A stretch of 40,433 nucleotides of DNA from JBQTHP01 sp052389755 (GCA_052389755.1 JBQTHP010000027.1:1-40433), one strand, 5' to 3'. Counted from the stretch's first letter, positions 25,584 through 33,967 are shown. The notes: a model not told the origin generated them from the letters alone. Program-made: numbers and translations.

Positions 25584-27686
25584 GTGCACGTCAAGCCTGT
25601 CGCCGCGCCCGCGGAAACCATGCATCAGCCCGAGTCCGACGCGCGCTCATCGTTGCGCGAGTGGCTGTTCAACTGGCTGGCAATCGCGGCGCTCGTCGCG
25701 GTCGGTGTCGTGTGGCCGGCGGATGGCGCCTTCGGCGCCCAGCCGTCGGATGTTCGCACCGGCAGTCTCCTGCTGAAGGCGACGCCGGACGCCGAGCCCA
25801 TCGAAGCGCTGCGTGTCGCCACGAACATCCGGGCGGCGGTCACGGGCAACGTCGCGCGCGTATACGTCACCCAGGAGTTCGCCAATCCGAGCGACGACTG
25901 GGTGGACGGTCTGTACGTCTTTCCGCTCGCGGTCGGCGCGGCCGTCGATGAGCTCGAGATGCAGATCGGCGAACGCCGGATCCGCGGCGAGATCCGCCGC
26001 AAGGCGGAGGCACGCGCCGTCTTCGAACGTGCGCGCAGCGAGGGCAGGCGCGCGAGCCTCGTGGAACAGGAACGGCCGAACCTCTTCGCGTCCTCCGTCG
26101 CGAACATCGCGCCTCGTTCATCCGTCACGGTGCAGATCGCGTACCTCGAGTCGATCGCGTATCGCGACGCGCGCTACACGCTGCACCTGCCGCTCGCGAT
26201 CACGCCTCGCTACGCACCCCCTCACCCAACCCTCTCCCCCGCGCCCGCGGGGGAGAGGGTGCCGAAGGCGGGTGAGGGGGTGACGACCACGCCCGAGCGC
26301 GTCGCGCCCGGGCAGCAGACGGTAGACATCGAGATCGAGCTCGCGCCGGGGTTTGCCCTGCAGTCGGTGAGAAGCCTTCATCACGCCATCGCGCTCGACG
26401 AGACTTCGTATGGCCGGCGCGTGCATCTCGTCGGTCAGTCCGTGCCGGCGGATCGCGACTTCGAGCTCGTCTGGTCGCCGGTCGTCGCGTCCGAGGTGCA
26501 GGCCGCTGCGTTCGCGGAGCGTGTCGGCGAGGCGGTCTACGCGCTCGTGCTGCTGACTCCGCCGGAAGTCATCGCGTCGCACGGCACGCCGCGGGAAGTG
26601 CTTTTCATCATCGATACCTCGGGCTCGATGCAGGGACCGTCGCTCGAGCAGGCGAAAGCCGCGCTCATCCTCGGGGTCGAGCGTCTTGCGCCGGGCGATC
26701 GCTTCAACGTCATCCGCTTCAGCAGCGATGCGACGAGCCTGTTCGATGCGCCGGAACCCGCCGATGACGCGAGCCGGGCTCTCGCCACCCGATTCGTTGC
26801 TTCGCTCGTGGCGAATGGCGGAACGGAGATGCTCGGCGCGCTCGAGCTGGCTCTCGCGATGCCGTCCGCAGAAGGATTCCTGCGGCAGATCGTGTTCATT
26901 ACCGACGGCGCCGTGAGCAACGAAGCCGAGCTCATCGCGATGATCCGCGCAGGTAGCGGCGATGCGCGGCTCTTCAGCGTCGGCATCGGAGCTGCACCGA
27001 ATGCGTATTTCATGCGCGAAGCGGCGGCCGCCGGGCGCGGAAGTTATCTCTTCATCCCGGATCCTTCGCACGTGCGCGAGCGGATGCAGGACCTGTTCAT
27101 GAAGCTCGAGCGGCCCGCGCTCGTAGACCTCGAGATGCAATGGCCGAACGGTGTGTCGGCTGAGCTCGCCGCCGCGATGCCGAGCGACGTGTACGCCGGC
27201 GATCCGCTCGTAGTCGTGGCGCGGCTTCCGCGCGAGCCTCGGGGACTCCTCACGCTGTCCGGACGCGGCGCGGGCGGCCCCTGGGTCAGGCAATTGCCGA
27301 TCGCGCCGCTCGGCGCGCACACGGGTGTCGCGAAACTCTGGGCGCGCGAGCGCATCGGCGAGCTGACGCGACGAAAGACCTTCGGCGGCGATCCAGCCGA
27401 CGTCGAAGTGAAAATCGTCGAGCTCGCGCTCGCTCACCATCTGGTGAGCGACCACACGAGTCTCGTCGCCGTCGATGTCACGCCGGCCCGGCCGCCAGAA
27501 GTGAGCGCGCGGCCCGACCAGGCTCCGACCTCCGGACCGGTCGGCGGAGCGTGGGCGAACACGACCGGGTTCTCCCGGACCGCAACGCCTGCATCTCTGC
27601 TCGCGCTTGCCGGCATGCTGGCGCTGCTCGTGGCCGGAACGCTCGCAATTGCACCGCGTCGCACGCAGGGACCGGTCGTTCGATGA
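25584..27686 (+). CDS. Proteobacterial sortase target protein with VIT and vWA domains
   Basis: About 700 residues. N-terminal hydrophobic helix (about 34-51, export signal), a VIT domain (to about 205, with VYVTQEFANPSDDWVDGLY), then a vWA domain with the metal site FIIDTSGSMQG (Asp344). Near the C-terminus FSRTATPA (663-670) stands in the place of an LPxTG-type sorting motif, followed by a membrane helix and a basic end (PRR...R). Residues about 212-233 (HPTLSPAPAGERVPKAGEG) come from a palindromic repeat inserted in frame. The GTG start has AGGGAG 8 bases upstream; an ATG at 25620 would be 12 residues shorter. It is the substrate of the sortase encoded next, with a 4-base overlap (ATGA). 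Confidence 0.9.
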   Translation: MHVKPVAAPAETMHQPESDARSSLREWLFNWLAIAALVAVGVVWPADGAFGAQPSDVRTGSLLLKATPDAEPIEALRVATNIRAAVTGNVARVYVTQEFANPSDDWVDGLYVFPLAVGAAVDELEMQIGERRIRGEIRRKAEARAVFERARSEGRRASLVEQERPNLFASSVANIAPRSSVTVQIAYLESIAYRDARYTLHLPLAITPRYAPPHPTLSPAPAGERVPKAGEGVTTTPERVAPGQQTVDIEIELAPGFALQSVRSLHHAIALDETSYGRRVHLVGQSVPADRDFELVWSPVVASEVQAAAFAERVGEAVYALVLLTPPEVIASHGTPREVLFIIDTSGSMQGPSLEQAKAALILGVERLAPGDRFNVIRFSSDATSLFDAPEPADDASRALATRFVASLVANGGTEMLGALELALAMPSAEGFLRQIVFITDGAVSNEAELIAMIRAGSGDARLFSVGIGAAPNAYFMREAAAAGRGSYLFIPDPSHVRERMQDLFMKLERPALVDLEMQWPNGVSAELAAAMPSDVYAGDPLVVVARLPREPRGLLTLSGRGAGGPWVRQLPIAPLGAHTGVAKLWARERIGELTRRKTFGGDPADVEVKIVELALAHHLVSDHTSLVAVDVTPARPPEVSARPDQAPTSGPVGGAWANTTGFSRTATPASLLALAGMLALLVAGTLAIAPRRTQGPVVR
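26217..26280. repeat. CCCTCACCC-type palindromic element inside a coding sequence
   Basis: 64-base element, outer arms CCCCCTCACC/GGTGAGGGGG and inner arms CCCTCTCCCC/GGGGAGAGGG. It is read as HPTLSP..GERVPKAGEG within the sortase target. A second copy (40290-40348) ends ftsY in the same frame. Confidence 0.85.
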
Positions 27687-28282
27687 GACGCTACGCCGCC
27701 ATCGCATCCGTCGTTCTCGGTATCGCATTTCTCTCGCAGGCCGCGTGGATTCACGCGAAGGCGCTGCTTGCGCAAGTGCTGATCGCTCATGCGTGGGAGC
27801 AGGCGAGGAATGGAGCGAGAGACGTGAAGCCGTGGGCCTGGGCCGACACGCATCCGGTCGCACGCCTGACGCTGCTCGATCCCGTTCCACGACGATTCAC
27901 GGTGCTCGCGAGCGCGAGCGGCCGCAATCTCGCCTTCGGTCCAGTGCACGATTCGGCAAGCGTGCTACCGGGAGATATCGGCAACAGCGTGATCGCAGGT
28001 CATCGCGACACGCACTTTCGCGTGCTGCGCGACGTGGATCCCGGCGAACGCGTGCGCATCGAACGGGCAGACGGCAACGCGATGGAATTCGTCGTCGTCG
28101 ATCGTCGTATCGTCGACAGCCGCGTGACCCGCATCGCGCTCGATGGGCAAGTGCCGCGACTCACGCTCGTCACGTGTTATCCATTCGACGCAGTGGATCC
28201 CGGCGGGCCGCTGCGTCTGGTCATAACGGCGGAACCGGCCGCGGAAACAGCGGTCACTTGGCATACAGTTTCGCGGCGGTAG
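27683..28282 (+). CDS. Class GN sortase (Gram-negative)
   Basis: 199-residue sortase that cleaves the sorting motif of its target. N-terminal membrane helix (about 5-24, AAIASVVLGIAFLSQAAWI) and the sortase beta-barrel: His107 in AGHRDTHF, catalytic Cys165 in LVTCYPF, Arg178 in GGPLRLV. Class GN sortases are typically found with PdsS, PdsR and a single VIT/vWA target, exactly as here. An OmpA-like PdsO is often nearby in such systems; none is adjacent, although an OmpA lipoprotein lies 4 kb on. The start overlaps the target's stop. Confidence 0.92.
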   Translation: MRRYAAIASVVLGIAFLSQAAWIHAKALLAQVLIAHAWEQARNGARDVKPWAWADTHPVARLTLLDPVPRRFTVLASASGRNLAFGPVHDSASVLPGDIGNSVIAGHRDTHFRVLRDVDPGERVRIERADGNAMEFVVVDRRIVDSRVTRIALDGQVPRLTLVTCYPFDAVDPGGPLRLVITAEPAAETAVTWHTVSRR

Positions 28283-28343
28283 ACTTCCCCGCCAGCTTGG
28301 CAAATGACTGTCGCCGCTCGGCGACATACGGAGGAAGGGTTCC

Positions 28344-28889
28344 ATGGACAAATCGATGGTCAAAGGTCTCGTCGTCGGCGCCGTGGTCGCGGTGACCGGT
28401 GGCGCCGTCGCGGGCTACAAGCTCATCGATACGGCGCCGAAATTCGCGAACGTGCTCGCCGTCGAGCAGGTCACGAAGACGGTTCGCACGCCGCGCGAGG
28501 TGTGCCGCGACGAAGTAGTGTCGCAGCAGGCGCCGACGCGCGACCCGAAGCGTGTGACGGGTGCCGCGATCGGCGCGGTCGTCGGCGGCATCCTCGGCAA
28601 TCAGGTCGGCGATGGCAGCGGCAAGAAGGTCGCCACGGTCGCCGGCGCCGCCGCCGGCGGATACGCGGGCAGCCAGGTCCAGAAGCGCATGCAGGCCGGC
28701 AATACGATCCAGACGACCGAGCAGCGCTGCACCACCGTGTACGACACGCACAAGGAGCCGCAGGGCTTCGACGTGCGCTACCGCCTCGGCGAGACGGAAG
28801 GCGTGGTGCGCATGGAACACGATCCGGGCAAGCAGATCCCCGTGCGCGACGGGCAGCTCGTGCTGGAGAAGCCCGCCGAAGGCGGGTGA
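28344..28889 (+). CDS. Glycine-zipper 2TM-domain protein (SlyB/17-kDa antigen-like)
   Basis: 181 residues. N-terminal membrane helix (about 7-25), then a glycine-zipper pair (GAAIGAVVGGILGNQVG and AGAAAGGYAGSQV) of the Rickettsia 17-kDa surface antigen type, and a C-terminal region with two cysteines (RCTTVYDT and an earlier VCRDEV). Such proteins lie in the envelope and often form or span membrane-embedded oligomers. GGAGGAAGG precedes the ATG. A TGTCGCCG/CGGCGACA dyad lies at 28309-28326 before it. It follows the sortase by 61 bases and could be part of the same transcript, but no sorting motif is present. Confidence 0.82.
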   Translation: MDKSMVKGLVVGAVVAVTGGAVAGYKLIDTAPKFANVLAVEQVTKTVRTPREVCRDEVVSQQAPTRDPKRVTGAAIGAVVGGILGNQVGDGSGKKVATVAGAAAGGYAGSQVQKRMQAGNTIQTTEQRCTTVYDTHKEPQGFDVRYRLGETEGVVRMEHDPGKQIPVRDGQLVLEKPAEGG

Positions 28890-28894
28890 CGGCT

Positions 28895-30103
28895 TCAGAA
28901 CGCGTTGAGACCGGTGAGCTCGCGCCCGATCGTGAGCTGGTGGATCGTCTCGGTGCCCTCGTACGTGATCACGCTTTCGAGGTTCAGCATGTGCCGGATC
29001 GGCACGTACTCGGCGCTGATCCCCGCGCCGCCGAGCATGTCGCGACAATCGCGTGCGACGTCGAGCGCCATGCGGCAGTTGTTCCACTTGGCGAGCGACA
29101 CGTGCGACGGCGTCATCTCGTCCGCGTCCTTCAGGCGCCCGAGCTGCAGCGAAAGCAGTTGCGCGGTCGTGATCCGCCGTGCCATGTCGGCGAGTCGGAT
29201 CTGGATCGTCTGGTTCTGCGCGAGGGGACGGCCGAAGAGCATGCGCGTCTTCGTGTAGTCGAGGAGCTGCCCAAGACACGCCTGCGCGGCGCCGATCACC
29301 CCCCAGGAGATGCCGTAGCGCGCTTGCGTGAGGCACGACAGCGGCCCCTTGAGGCCGACGACGCCCGGCAGCGCGTTTTCTTCGGGCACGACGACGTCCT
29401 GGAAGAAGAGTGCCGACGTGACGGATGCGCGCAGGCTGAACTTGTTCTCGATCTCCGGCGCGGCGAATCCCTTCGTCCCCTTCTCGACGATGAAGCCGCG
29501 GATGCCCTCATCCGTCATCGCCCACACGACGGCGAGATCCGCGATCGTGCCGTTGGTGATCCACATCTTGGAGCCGTTCAGCACCCAGTCCTTACCGCGG
29601 CGCTTCGCGTGCGTCTTCATGTTCGCGGGATCCGAGCCGCCGTGCGGCTCGGTGAGGCCGAAGCAGCCGATGAGCTCACCGCGCGCCATGCGCGGCAGAT
29701 ATTTCTGTTTCTGCGCCTCGCTGCCGAAGGCGTAGATCGGGTACATGCACAGGCTCGATTGCACGGACACGAAGCTGCGAATCCCAGAATCGCCCCGCTC
29801 GAGCTCCTGGCAGATCAGGCCGTAGCTCACGGCGTTCAATCCCGCGCAGTCGTAGCCCTTGATCGAGGATCCGAGGAGGCCGAGCGCGGCGAGCTCCGGT
29901 ACGAGCTCTTTCGGAAATGTGTGGTTCTCGAAGTGTTCCTGGATGACGGGCAGCACCTTCGCGTCGACGAGCCGGCCGACGGAGTCCTGCACCATCTGCT
30001 CCTCTTCGGTGAGCTGGCCGCGCACATCGTAGAGATCGGTCGGGTTCAGGGCGCGAGCCGCGGATTTCGGCTTCGGTTTCAGGTGAGTGGGTGCTGTGAC
30101 CAT
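28895..30103 (-). CDS. gcdH: Acyl-CoA dehydrogenase, glutaryl-CoA dehydrogenase-like
   Basis: FAD flavoprotein of about 402 residues resembling glutaryl-CoA dehydrogenase, which oxidises and decarboxylates glutaryl-CoA to crotonyl-CoA in lysine/tryptophan breakdown. Family segments are clear: GCFGLTEPHGGSDP, NGSKMWITN, LKGPLSCL, RYGISWG. The catalytic glutamate is in TYEGTETIHQL. DSGIRSFVSVQSS keeps the arginine and serine that hold the substrate carboxylate in GCDH. The start ATG at 30103 has no strong Shine-Dalgarno; an ATG 54 bases further up adds no family sequence. It converges on the glycine-zipper gene with a 5-base gap. The GCDH assignment is likely but not certain against close paralogues. 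Confidence 0.82.
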   Translation of the reverse strand: MVTAPTHLKPKPKSAARALNPTDLYDVRGQLTEEEQMVQDSVGRLVDAKVLPVIQEHFENHTFPKELVPELAALGLLGSSIKGYDCAGLNAVSYGLICQELERGDSGIRSFVSVQSSLCMYPIYAFGSEAQKQKYLPRMARGELIGCFGLTEPHGGSDPANMKTHAKRRGKDWVLNGSKMWITNGTIADLAVVWAMTDEGIRGFIVEKGTKGFAAPEIENKFSLRASVTSALFFQDVVVPEENALPGVVGLKGPLSCLTQARYGISWGVIGAAQACLGQLLDYTKTRMLFGRPLAQNQTIQIRLADMARRITTAQLLSLQLGRLKDADEMTPSHVSLAKWNNCRMALDVARDCRDMLGGAGISAEYVPIRHMLNLESVITYEGTETIHQLTIGRELTGLNAF

Positions 30104-30177
30104 GCGGGAATCATAGCGGAAGAGCAGGGGTAAGTACGTTGGCGGCCGCACAAGCACCAGCGCTCTTGTTCCGGCCC

Positions 30178-31176
30178 TCAGTCCTTTTTCACGATCACCG
30201 CGATCTTCCCGATGGTGTGCCCCCTCTCCAGCTCCGCATGTGCATCGCCAACCCGCTCTAACGGAAATCGCTGGCTTACGTGAGGCCGCAGAAGGCCCGC
30301 GTCCACGAGCCGCGCGATGCCGGCGAGGATTCGGCCGGGGCGCTCCGGGTCGATCTCGTGGGCTGTCGGTATACCCATGAACTCGTAGTGCACCGTTACG
30401 TTGCGGTACAGGAGACTCTGGCCCCGATCACCGGTGTCGGCGCCGAGAATGGTGACGACCTGACCGTTTACGGCGGCGCAGTCGAGGCTCTGCAGGAACA
30501 CATCGCCGCCGACGGTATCGAAGACCACGGGGAGCCCTCTGCCGCCGGTCATCTCGCGAATGCGCTCGACGACGTTTTCGCGTCGATAGTCGACTACCTC
30601 GTCCGCGCGCAGCACCTCCCGGCAGAAGGCGATCGACTCGGGCCGACTTGCGGTCGTGATCACGCGGCAGCCGTGCAGCTTCGCAAGCTGAATCGCGATG
30701 TGGCCGACGCCGCCGGCGCCTGCGTGAATGAGCACGGCGTGGCTCGGATCGATCCGCGCGCGAAGGTGGAGGGCTTCCCAGGCAGTCTGCGAGACGAGCG
30801 GCAGAACCGCTGCGCTCGCGTGATCGATGCTCGCGGGCTTGCGCGCCGCGCTGCGCGCGTCGATCGCCACGTACTGCGCATTCGCGCCGGGACGCGACAG
30901 ATTCGGCGCAGCGAACACCTCATCGCCCGGCCGCCACTGCGTGACGCGCGTGCCGCACTTCACGACGGTGCCGCTCGCGTCGTAGCCGAGCACGAGCGGC
31001 ATGGGGCGAGAGCTGCGCGCCCCCCGGCGAACCTTCGTGTCGACCGGATTCACGGAGGTGGCGTGCACCTCGAGCAGCACGTCGTGCTCGCGCAGCTCCG
31101 GCTCCGGCAGGTCGATCGATTCGAAGACCTCGGGTCCACCGTGGCCTCTGATCGCCATCGCGCGTACGCCACCCAT
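30178..31176 (-). CDS. MDR-family oxidoreductase (NADPH:quinone reductase-like)
   Basis: 332-residue medium-chain dehydrogenase of the quinone oxidoreductase type. N-terminal GroES-like part (HATSVNPVDTKVRRG), then a Rossmann fold with the nucleotide motif HAGAGGVGHIAIQLAK. The zinc-binding cysteines of alcohol dehydrogenases are not visible, which favours a quinone- or enone-reducing type. AGGAAGG precedes the ATG. It lies 9 bases after the Mpo1-like gene and is transcribed with it. Confidence 0.86.
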   Translation of the reverse strand: MGGVRAMAIRGHGGPEVFESIDLPEPELREHDVLLEVHATSVNPVDTKVRRGARSSRPMPLVLGYDASGTVVKCGTRVTQWRPGDEVFAAPNLSRPGANAQYVAIDARSAARKPASIDHASAAVLPLVSQTAWEALHLRARIDPSHAVLIHAGAGGVGHIAIQLAKLHGCRVITTASRPESIAFCREVLRADEVVDYRRENVVERIREMTGGRGLPVVFDTVGGDVFLQSLDCAAVNGQVVTILGADTGDRGQSLLYRNVTVHYEFMGIPTAHEIDPERPGRILAGIARLVDAGLLRPHVSQRFPLERVGDAHAELERGHTIGKIAVIVKKD

Positions 31177-31185
31177 TTGCCTTCC

Positions 31186-31653
31186 TCAGTGGGAAAGCCT
31201 CAATCGGCGGTACAACGCCGACACCAACCACAGTGGCCCGATGAGCAGGAACTGAAGGTCCTTGAAGAAAGAGGGCCGCTTGCCCTCTATGGCGTGGCCG
31301 ATGAACTGGCCGATCCAGGCGACGACGAAGATGACGAGCGACGTAACCCAGAGCGGCCACGCGAGCGTCGCGAGCCACTGCACGATCCACAGCAGCGCTG
31401 CGAAGGCGAGCGCGACACCAACCGCGAGCTTCGGGGACAGCGCGATGTAGTACGCGAAAGCAGCGATCGCGACGAGCGTCGCCCAGTTGAGCCACGGTGA
31501 GACGGCCGTGAACGCGCTCGGCACGGGAATCGACCAGAGAAGGCCCATCACCGAGAGGACGATCGGCGGCACACAGATCCAGTGCAGCAGCTTGTTGGTC
31601 GCGTTCTCGTGACTGGCGCCGTACTCGCGCAGCCAGTCGGTCACCGTGCGCAT
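31186..31653 (-). CDS. Mpo1-like (DUF962) membrane protein
   Basis: 155-residue membrane protein of the DUF962/Mpo1 family; the yeast member is a dioxygenase in 2-hydroxy fatty acid breakdown. N-terminal H-x3-N-x4-H motif (SHENATNKLLHWICVP) and C-terminal GHAIEGKRPSFF match the family. About four helices are visible. GGAGGAG stands before the ATG. First gene of a two-gene operon with the MDR oxidoreductase. Confidence 0.82.
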   Translation of the reverse strand: MRTVTDWLREYGASHENATNKLLHWICVPPIVLSVMGLLWSIPVPSAFTAVSPWLNWATLVAIAAFAYYIALSPKLAVGVALAFAALLWIVQWLATLAWPLWVTSLVIFVVAWIGQFIGHAIEGKRPSFFKDLQFLLIGPLWLVSALYRRLRLSH

Positions 31654-31747
31654 GCTAATCTCCTCCGCGTTTCGTGCCTCCGCCACGCTACGCCGCAGGA
31701 TCGCCATCCGCAACGCGTCCGACCGCCCTCGGCTGCTCCAGCGCGTG

Positions 31748-32175
31748 ATGAGCTTCGTGAGCGAGCGGCGCATCCTGTCGGATGCGCGCATGCTCGAGTT
31801 GTATCCGCCGTTCTGGATGATGCGCATCAGGGTGCTCGAGATCTCGCCCGACTGGCGGCGCTGGCGGATCCCATCCCTGCGCTCGCGTGCGCGCGCGTCT
31901 TCCCCGGTTACGCCGTGTGGACCCGTGCAATGCACGTCGATTTCGAGATCGGCGGCAGCACCGATCTCGAGCTACGGTTCGACCTCGATCCGGCGATCGA
32001 GTCAAGCGTGCGTCGCGAACTCGAGACAACTGGACGCTCCACCCCTACTTTCGAGTACGGTTACCACCTCGCCGACGGTGTGCGGTGCACGGTGATCCGC
32101 AACACAGTTGCGATTCGGCCGAAGGGATACGGCAAGGCGACGACTCCGCCGGCTCCCGAAAAGGGCCTGGATTAG
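31748..32175 (+). pseudogene. Broken DUF4442/thioesterase-like (hotdog) gene
   Basis: Two reading frames hold complementary halves of a DUF4442-type protein. The 5' half (31748 to about 31860) reads RMLELYPPFWMMRIRVLEIS then PDWRRW; the 3' half (from about 31862, another frame) reads LADPIPALACARVFPGYAVW and on to FEYGYHLADGVRCTVI. The piece that normally lies between them (about 25 residues with a GTxFGG-type segment) is missing at a spot of short GGCGGCGCTGGCGG repeats. The simplest reading is a deletion that also shifted the frame. No intact start for the 3' half has a ribosome site, although an ATG at 31930 could yield an 81-residue fragment. Confidence 0.65.
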
Positions 32176-32244
32176 CGAGAATTCACCCAGGGTTCAGCCG
32201 GATTCACGTATCTTGCTGATACGCTTTCGGTAAGGAGGAAAAGT

Positions 32245-32928
32245 ATGACGATCAACAGTTTGGCTTTGAGGAGCATGGCTCTCGGGATGGCGCTCGCGGT
32301 GCTCGCCGCGGGATGTCAGACCATCGATCCGTACACGCAGGAGAAGAAGGTCAGTAAGACGACGAAAGGCGCCGCGATCGGCGCGATCTCCGGCGCCGTG
32401 ATCGGCGTCCTCACGGGCGACGATTCGCGCGAGCGCAGGAAGCGCGCGCTCATCGGCGCGGGCGCCGGCGCGCTCGCCGGCGGTGCGGTCGGCAATTACA
32501 TGGATCGTCAGGAAGCGAAGCTGCGAGCGCAGCTGCAGGGCACGGGCGTGAGCGTCACGCGCAACGGCAACAACATTACGCTCAACATGCCCGGCAACAT
32601 CACGTTCCAGACCGACAGCGCCGATCTGCGAGCGGATTTCTTCGACGTTCTGAACTCGGTAACGCTCGTCGTCAAGGAGTTCGACAAGACGCTCGTCGAG
32701 GTTGCCGGCCACACCGACAGCACGGGCTCCGACCAATACAACCAGACGCTCTCCGAGCGGCGTGCGAACGCGGTCGGGCAGTACCTGCAGAGCCGCGGCA
32801 TCAACTCGCAGCGTGTGCTCACGGTCGGCGGCGGCGAGAACTATCCGGTCGCGAGCAACGATACGCCGGAGGGACGGCAGCTCAACCGCCGCGTCGAGTT
32901 GTCGTTGGAGCCCATTACCGCCGGCTGA
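32245..32928 (+). CDS. OmpA-family lipoprotein (YiaD/Pal-like)
   Basis: 227 residues. Lipoprotein signal peptide with lipobox LAAGC, a glycine-zipper region (IGAISGAVIGVLTG and IGAGAGALAGGAVG), and a C-terminal OmpA domain (VEVAGHTDSTGSDQYNQTLS, cut for length, then RANAVGQYL and NRRVEL) that binds peptidoglycan. It anchors the outer membrane to the wall, as YiaD does. AAGGAGG lies 7 bases before the ATG. It might serve as the OmpA partner of the pds system but is not adjacent. A hairpin terminator follows at 32983-33012. Confidence 0.92.
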   Translation: MTINSLALRSMALGMALAVLAAGCQTIDPYTQEKKVSKTTKGAAIGAISGAVIGVLTGDDSRERRKRALIGAGAGALAGGAVGNYMDRQEAKLRAQLQGTGVSVTRNGNNITLNMPGNITFQTDSADLRADFFDVLNSVTLVVKEFDKTLVEVAGHTDSTGSDQYNQTLSERRANAVGQYLQSRGINSQRVLTVGGGENYPVASNDTPEGRQLNRRVELSLEPITAG

Positions 32929-32938
32929 AACGCGGCGG

Positions 32939-33055
32939 AGACTCAGACGGCTCAGACGTCCAAGACGACTCAGAAAAGAAAGAGGCCCGACGTTCGCGAG
33001 AACGCCGGGCCTTGTCGTCTCTTCAGCCGTCTAAGACGTCTGAGTCGTCTGAGCC
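32939..33055. repeat. GACTCAGACG-type palindromic element with internal terminator
   Basis: Outer arms 32939-32972 and 33024-33055 (core CTCAGACGNCTCAGACGTC) pair with about five mismatches. Between them is a hairpin with stem AGGCCCG/CGGGCCT (32983-32989 with 33006-33012), inner stem CGTTC/GAACG and loop GCGA. The side facing minus is T-rich, so the hairpin should end rpoH and may also end the OmpA gene. A second copy of the element lies at 36550. Confidence 0.75.
32983..33012. terminator. Hairpin terminator between the OmpA gene and rpoH
   Basis: A 7-base outer and 5-base inner stem separated by one mismatch, loop GCGA. Downstream on minus is a T-rich run (CTTTCTTTTC), giving a good intrinsic terminator for rpoH; on plus the T content is weaker. 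Confidence 0.7.
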
Positions 33056-33059
33056 CCCC

Positions 33060-33932
33060 TCACGCCGGCGCCATCAGCCCCTTCAGCTTCGTAAGCGCGT
33101 TCGCCTCGATCTGGCGGATACGCTCGGCGGAAACGCTGTATTTCCCGGCGAGGTCGTGAAGCGTCGCTTTGTCGTCGGTCATCCAGCGGCGCTGAACGAT
33201 GTCGCGGCTGCGTGCATCGAGGCGACCAAGCGCCTCGCCGAGGCGCGCAGAGGAATCCGTCTCCCACTGCGCGTTCTCGACCTGTGCGGCAGGATCCGCA
33301 TCCGGCGCGGGCAGATACGCGGACGGCCCGTACGCGTCGTCCTCATCGCTCTCGGGCGTCGGATCGAACGACAGATCGCGCGCCGCGAGGCGCTTCTCCA
33401 TCTCTGTGACTTCCGCCGGGCTCACGCCCAGCTCGCGGGCAACGGCGTGAGTCTCGTCGTTCGTGAGCCACGACAGGTTCTTCTTGAGCCGGCGCAGATT
33501 GAAGAACAGCTTGCGCTGCGCCTTGGTGGTGGCGACTTTCACGAGCCGCCAGTTGCGCAGCACGTACTCGTGAATTTCCGCGCGGATCCAGTGCACGGCG
33601 AACGACACGAGCCGTACGTTCAGCGACGGCTCGAAGCGCTTCACGGCCTTCATGAGGCCGACGTTGCCTTCCTGGATCAGATCGCCCAACGGCAGGCCAT
33701 AGCCCGCGTAACCGCGAGCGATGTGAACGACGAATCGCAGATGCGCCAGCACGAGCTGGCGCGCCGCCTCGAGATCGTCGTGGTCCCGGAAACGCAGCGC
33801 GAACGCCTGCTCCTCCTCGCGCGTGAGAACGGGGATGCGGCTGACGCGGTCGAGATATGCGTCGAGGCTCCCCAGCGGACCGGCGAGAGCCAGGTCGGAA
33901 GGACGTGCTACCAGTGCGGTGCTCGTGCTCAT
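33060..33932 (-). CDS. rpoH: RNA polymerase sigma factor RpoH (sigma-32)
   Basis: 290 residues, near the E. coli length. Region 2 has DLIQEGNVGLMKAVKRFEP and HWIRAEIHEYVLRNW; the RpoH box is AQRKLFFNLRR; region 4 has the helix-turn-helix TLHDLAGKYSVSAERIRQIE. It directs heat-shock transcription. The ATG at 33932 has GGAGGG 11 bases upstream; the longer ORF to 34055 is a leader. A CIRCE-like element lies in that leader (33968-33994). In many gammaproteobacteria it follows ftsX; here other genes intervene. Confidence 0.95.
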   Translation of the reverse strand: MSTSTALVARPSDLALAGPLGSLDAYLDRVSRIPVLTREEEQAFALRFRDHDDLEAARQLVLAHLRFVVHIARGYAGYGLPLGDLIQEGNVGLMKAVKRFEPSLNVRLVSFAVHWIRAEIHEYVLRNWRLVKVATTKAQRKLFFNLRRLKKNLSWLTNDETHAVARELGVSPAEVTEMEKRLAARDLSFDPTPESDEDDAYGPSAYLPAPDADPAAQVENAQWETDSSARLGEALGRLDARSRDIVQRRWMTDDKATLHDLAGKYSVSAERIRQIEANALTKLKGLMAPA

Positions 33933-33967
33933 CGGTCGGTTACCCTCCACTTCGGACGAATGCGAGT

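Noticed and set aside
26118..27890. 590-codon open frame on minus, opposite the sortase target
   Set aside because: Antisense shadow of the VIT/vWA gene; no recognisable motif.
28304..30133. 609-codon open frame on plus spanning the glycine-zipper gene and the antisense of the acyl-CoA dehydrogenase
   Set aside because: It runs over two real genes in other frames and has no family features.
31930..32175. Stand-alone 81-residue gene
   Set aside because: It is the C-terminal half of a DUF4442-type protein without a ribosome site; better explained as part of a pseudogene.
32245..32928. OmpA lipoprotein as the PdsO component of the sortase system
   Set aside because: It lies 4 kb away behind unrelated genes on both strands and looks like an ordinary YiaD-type protein; not enough to make the link.
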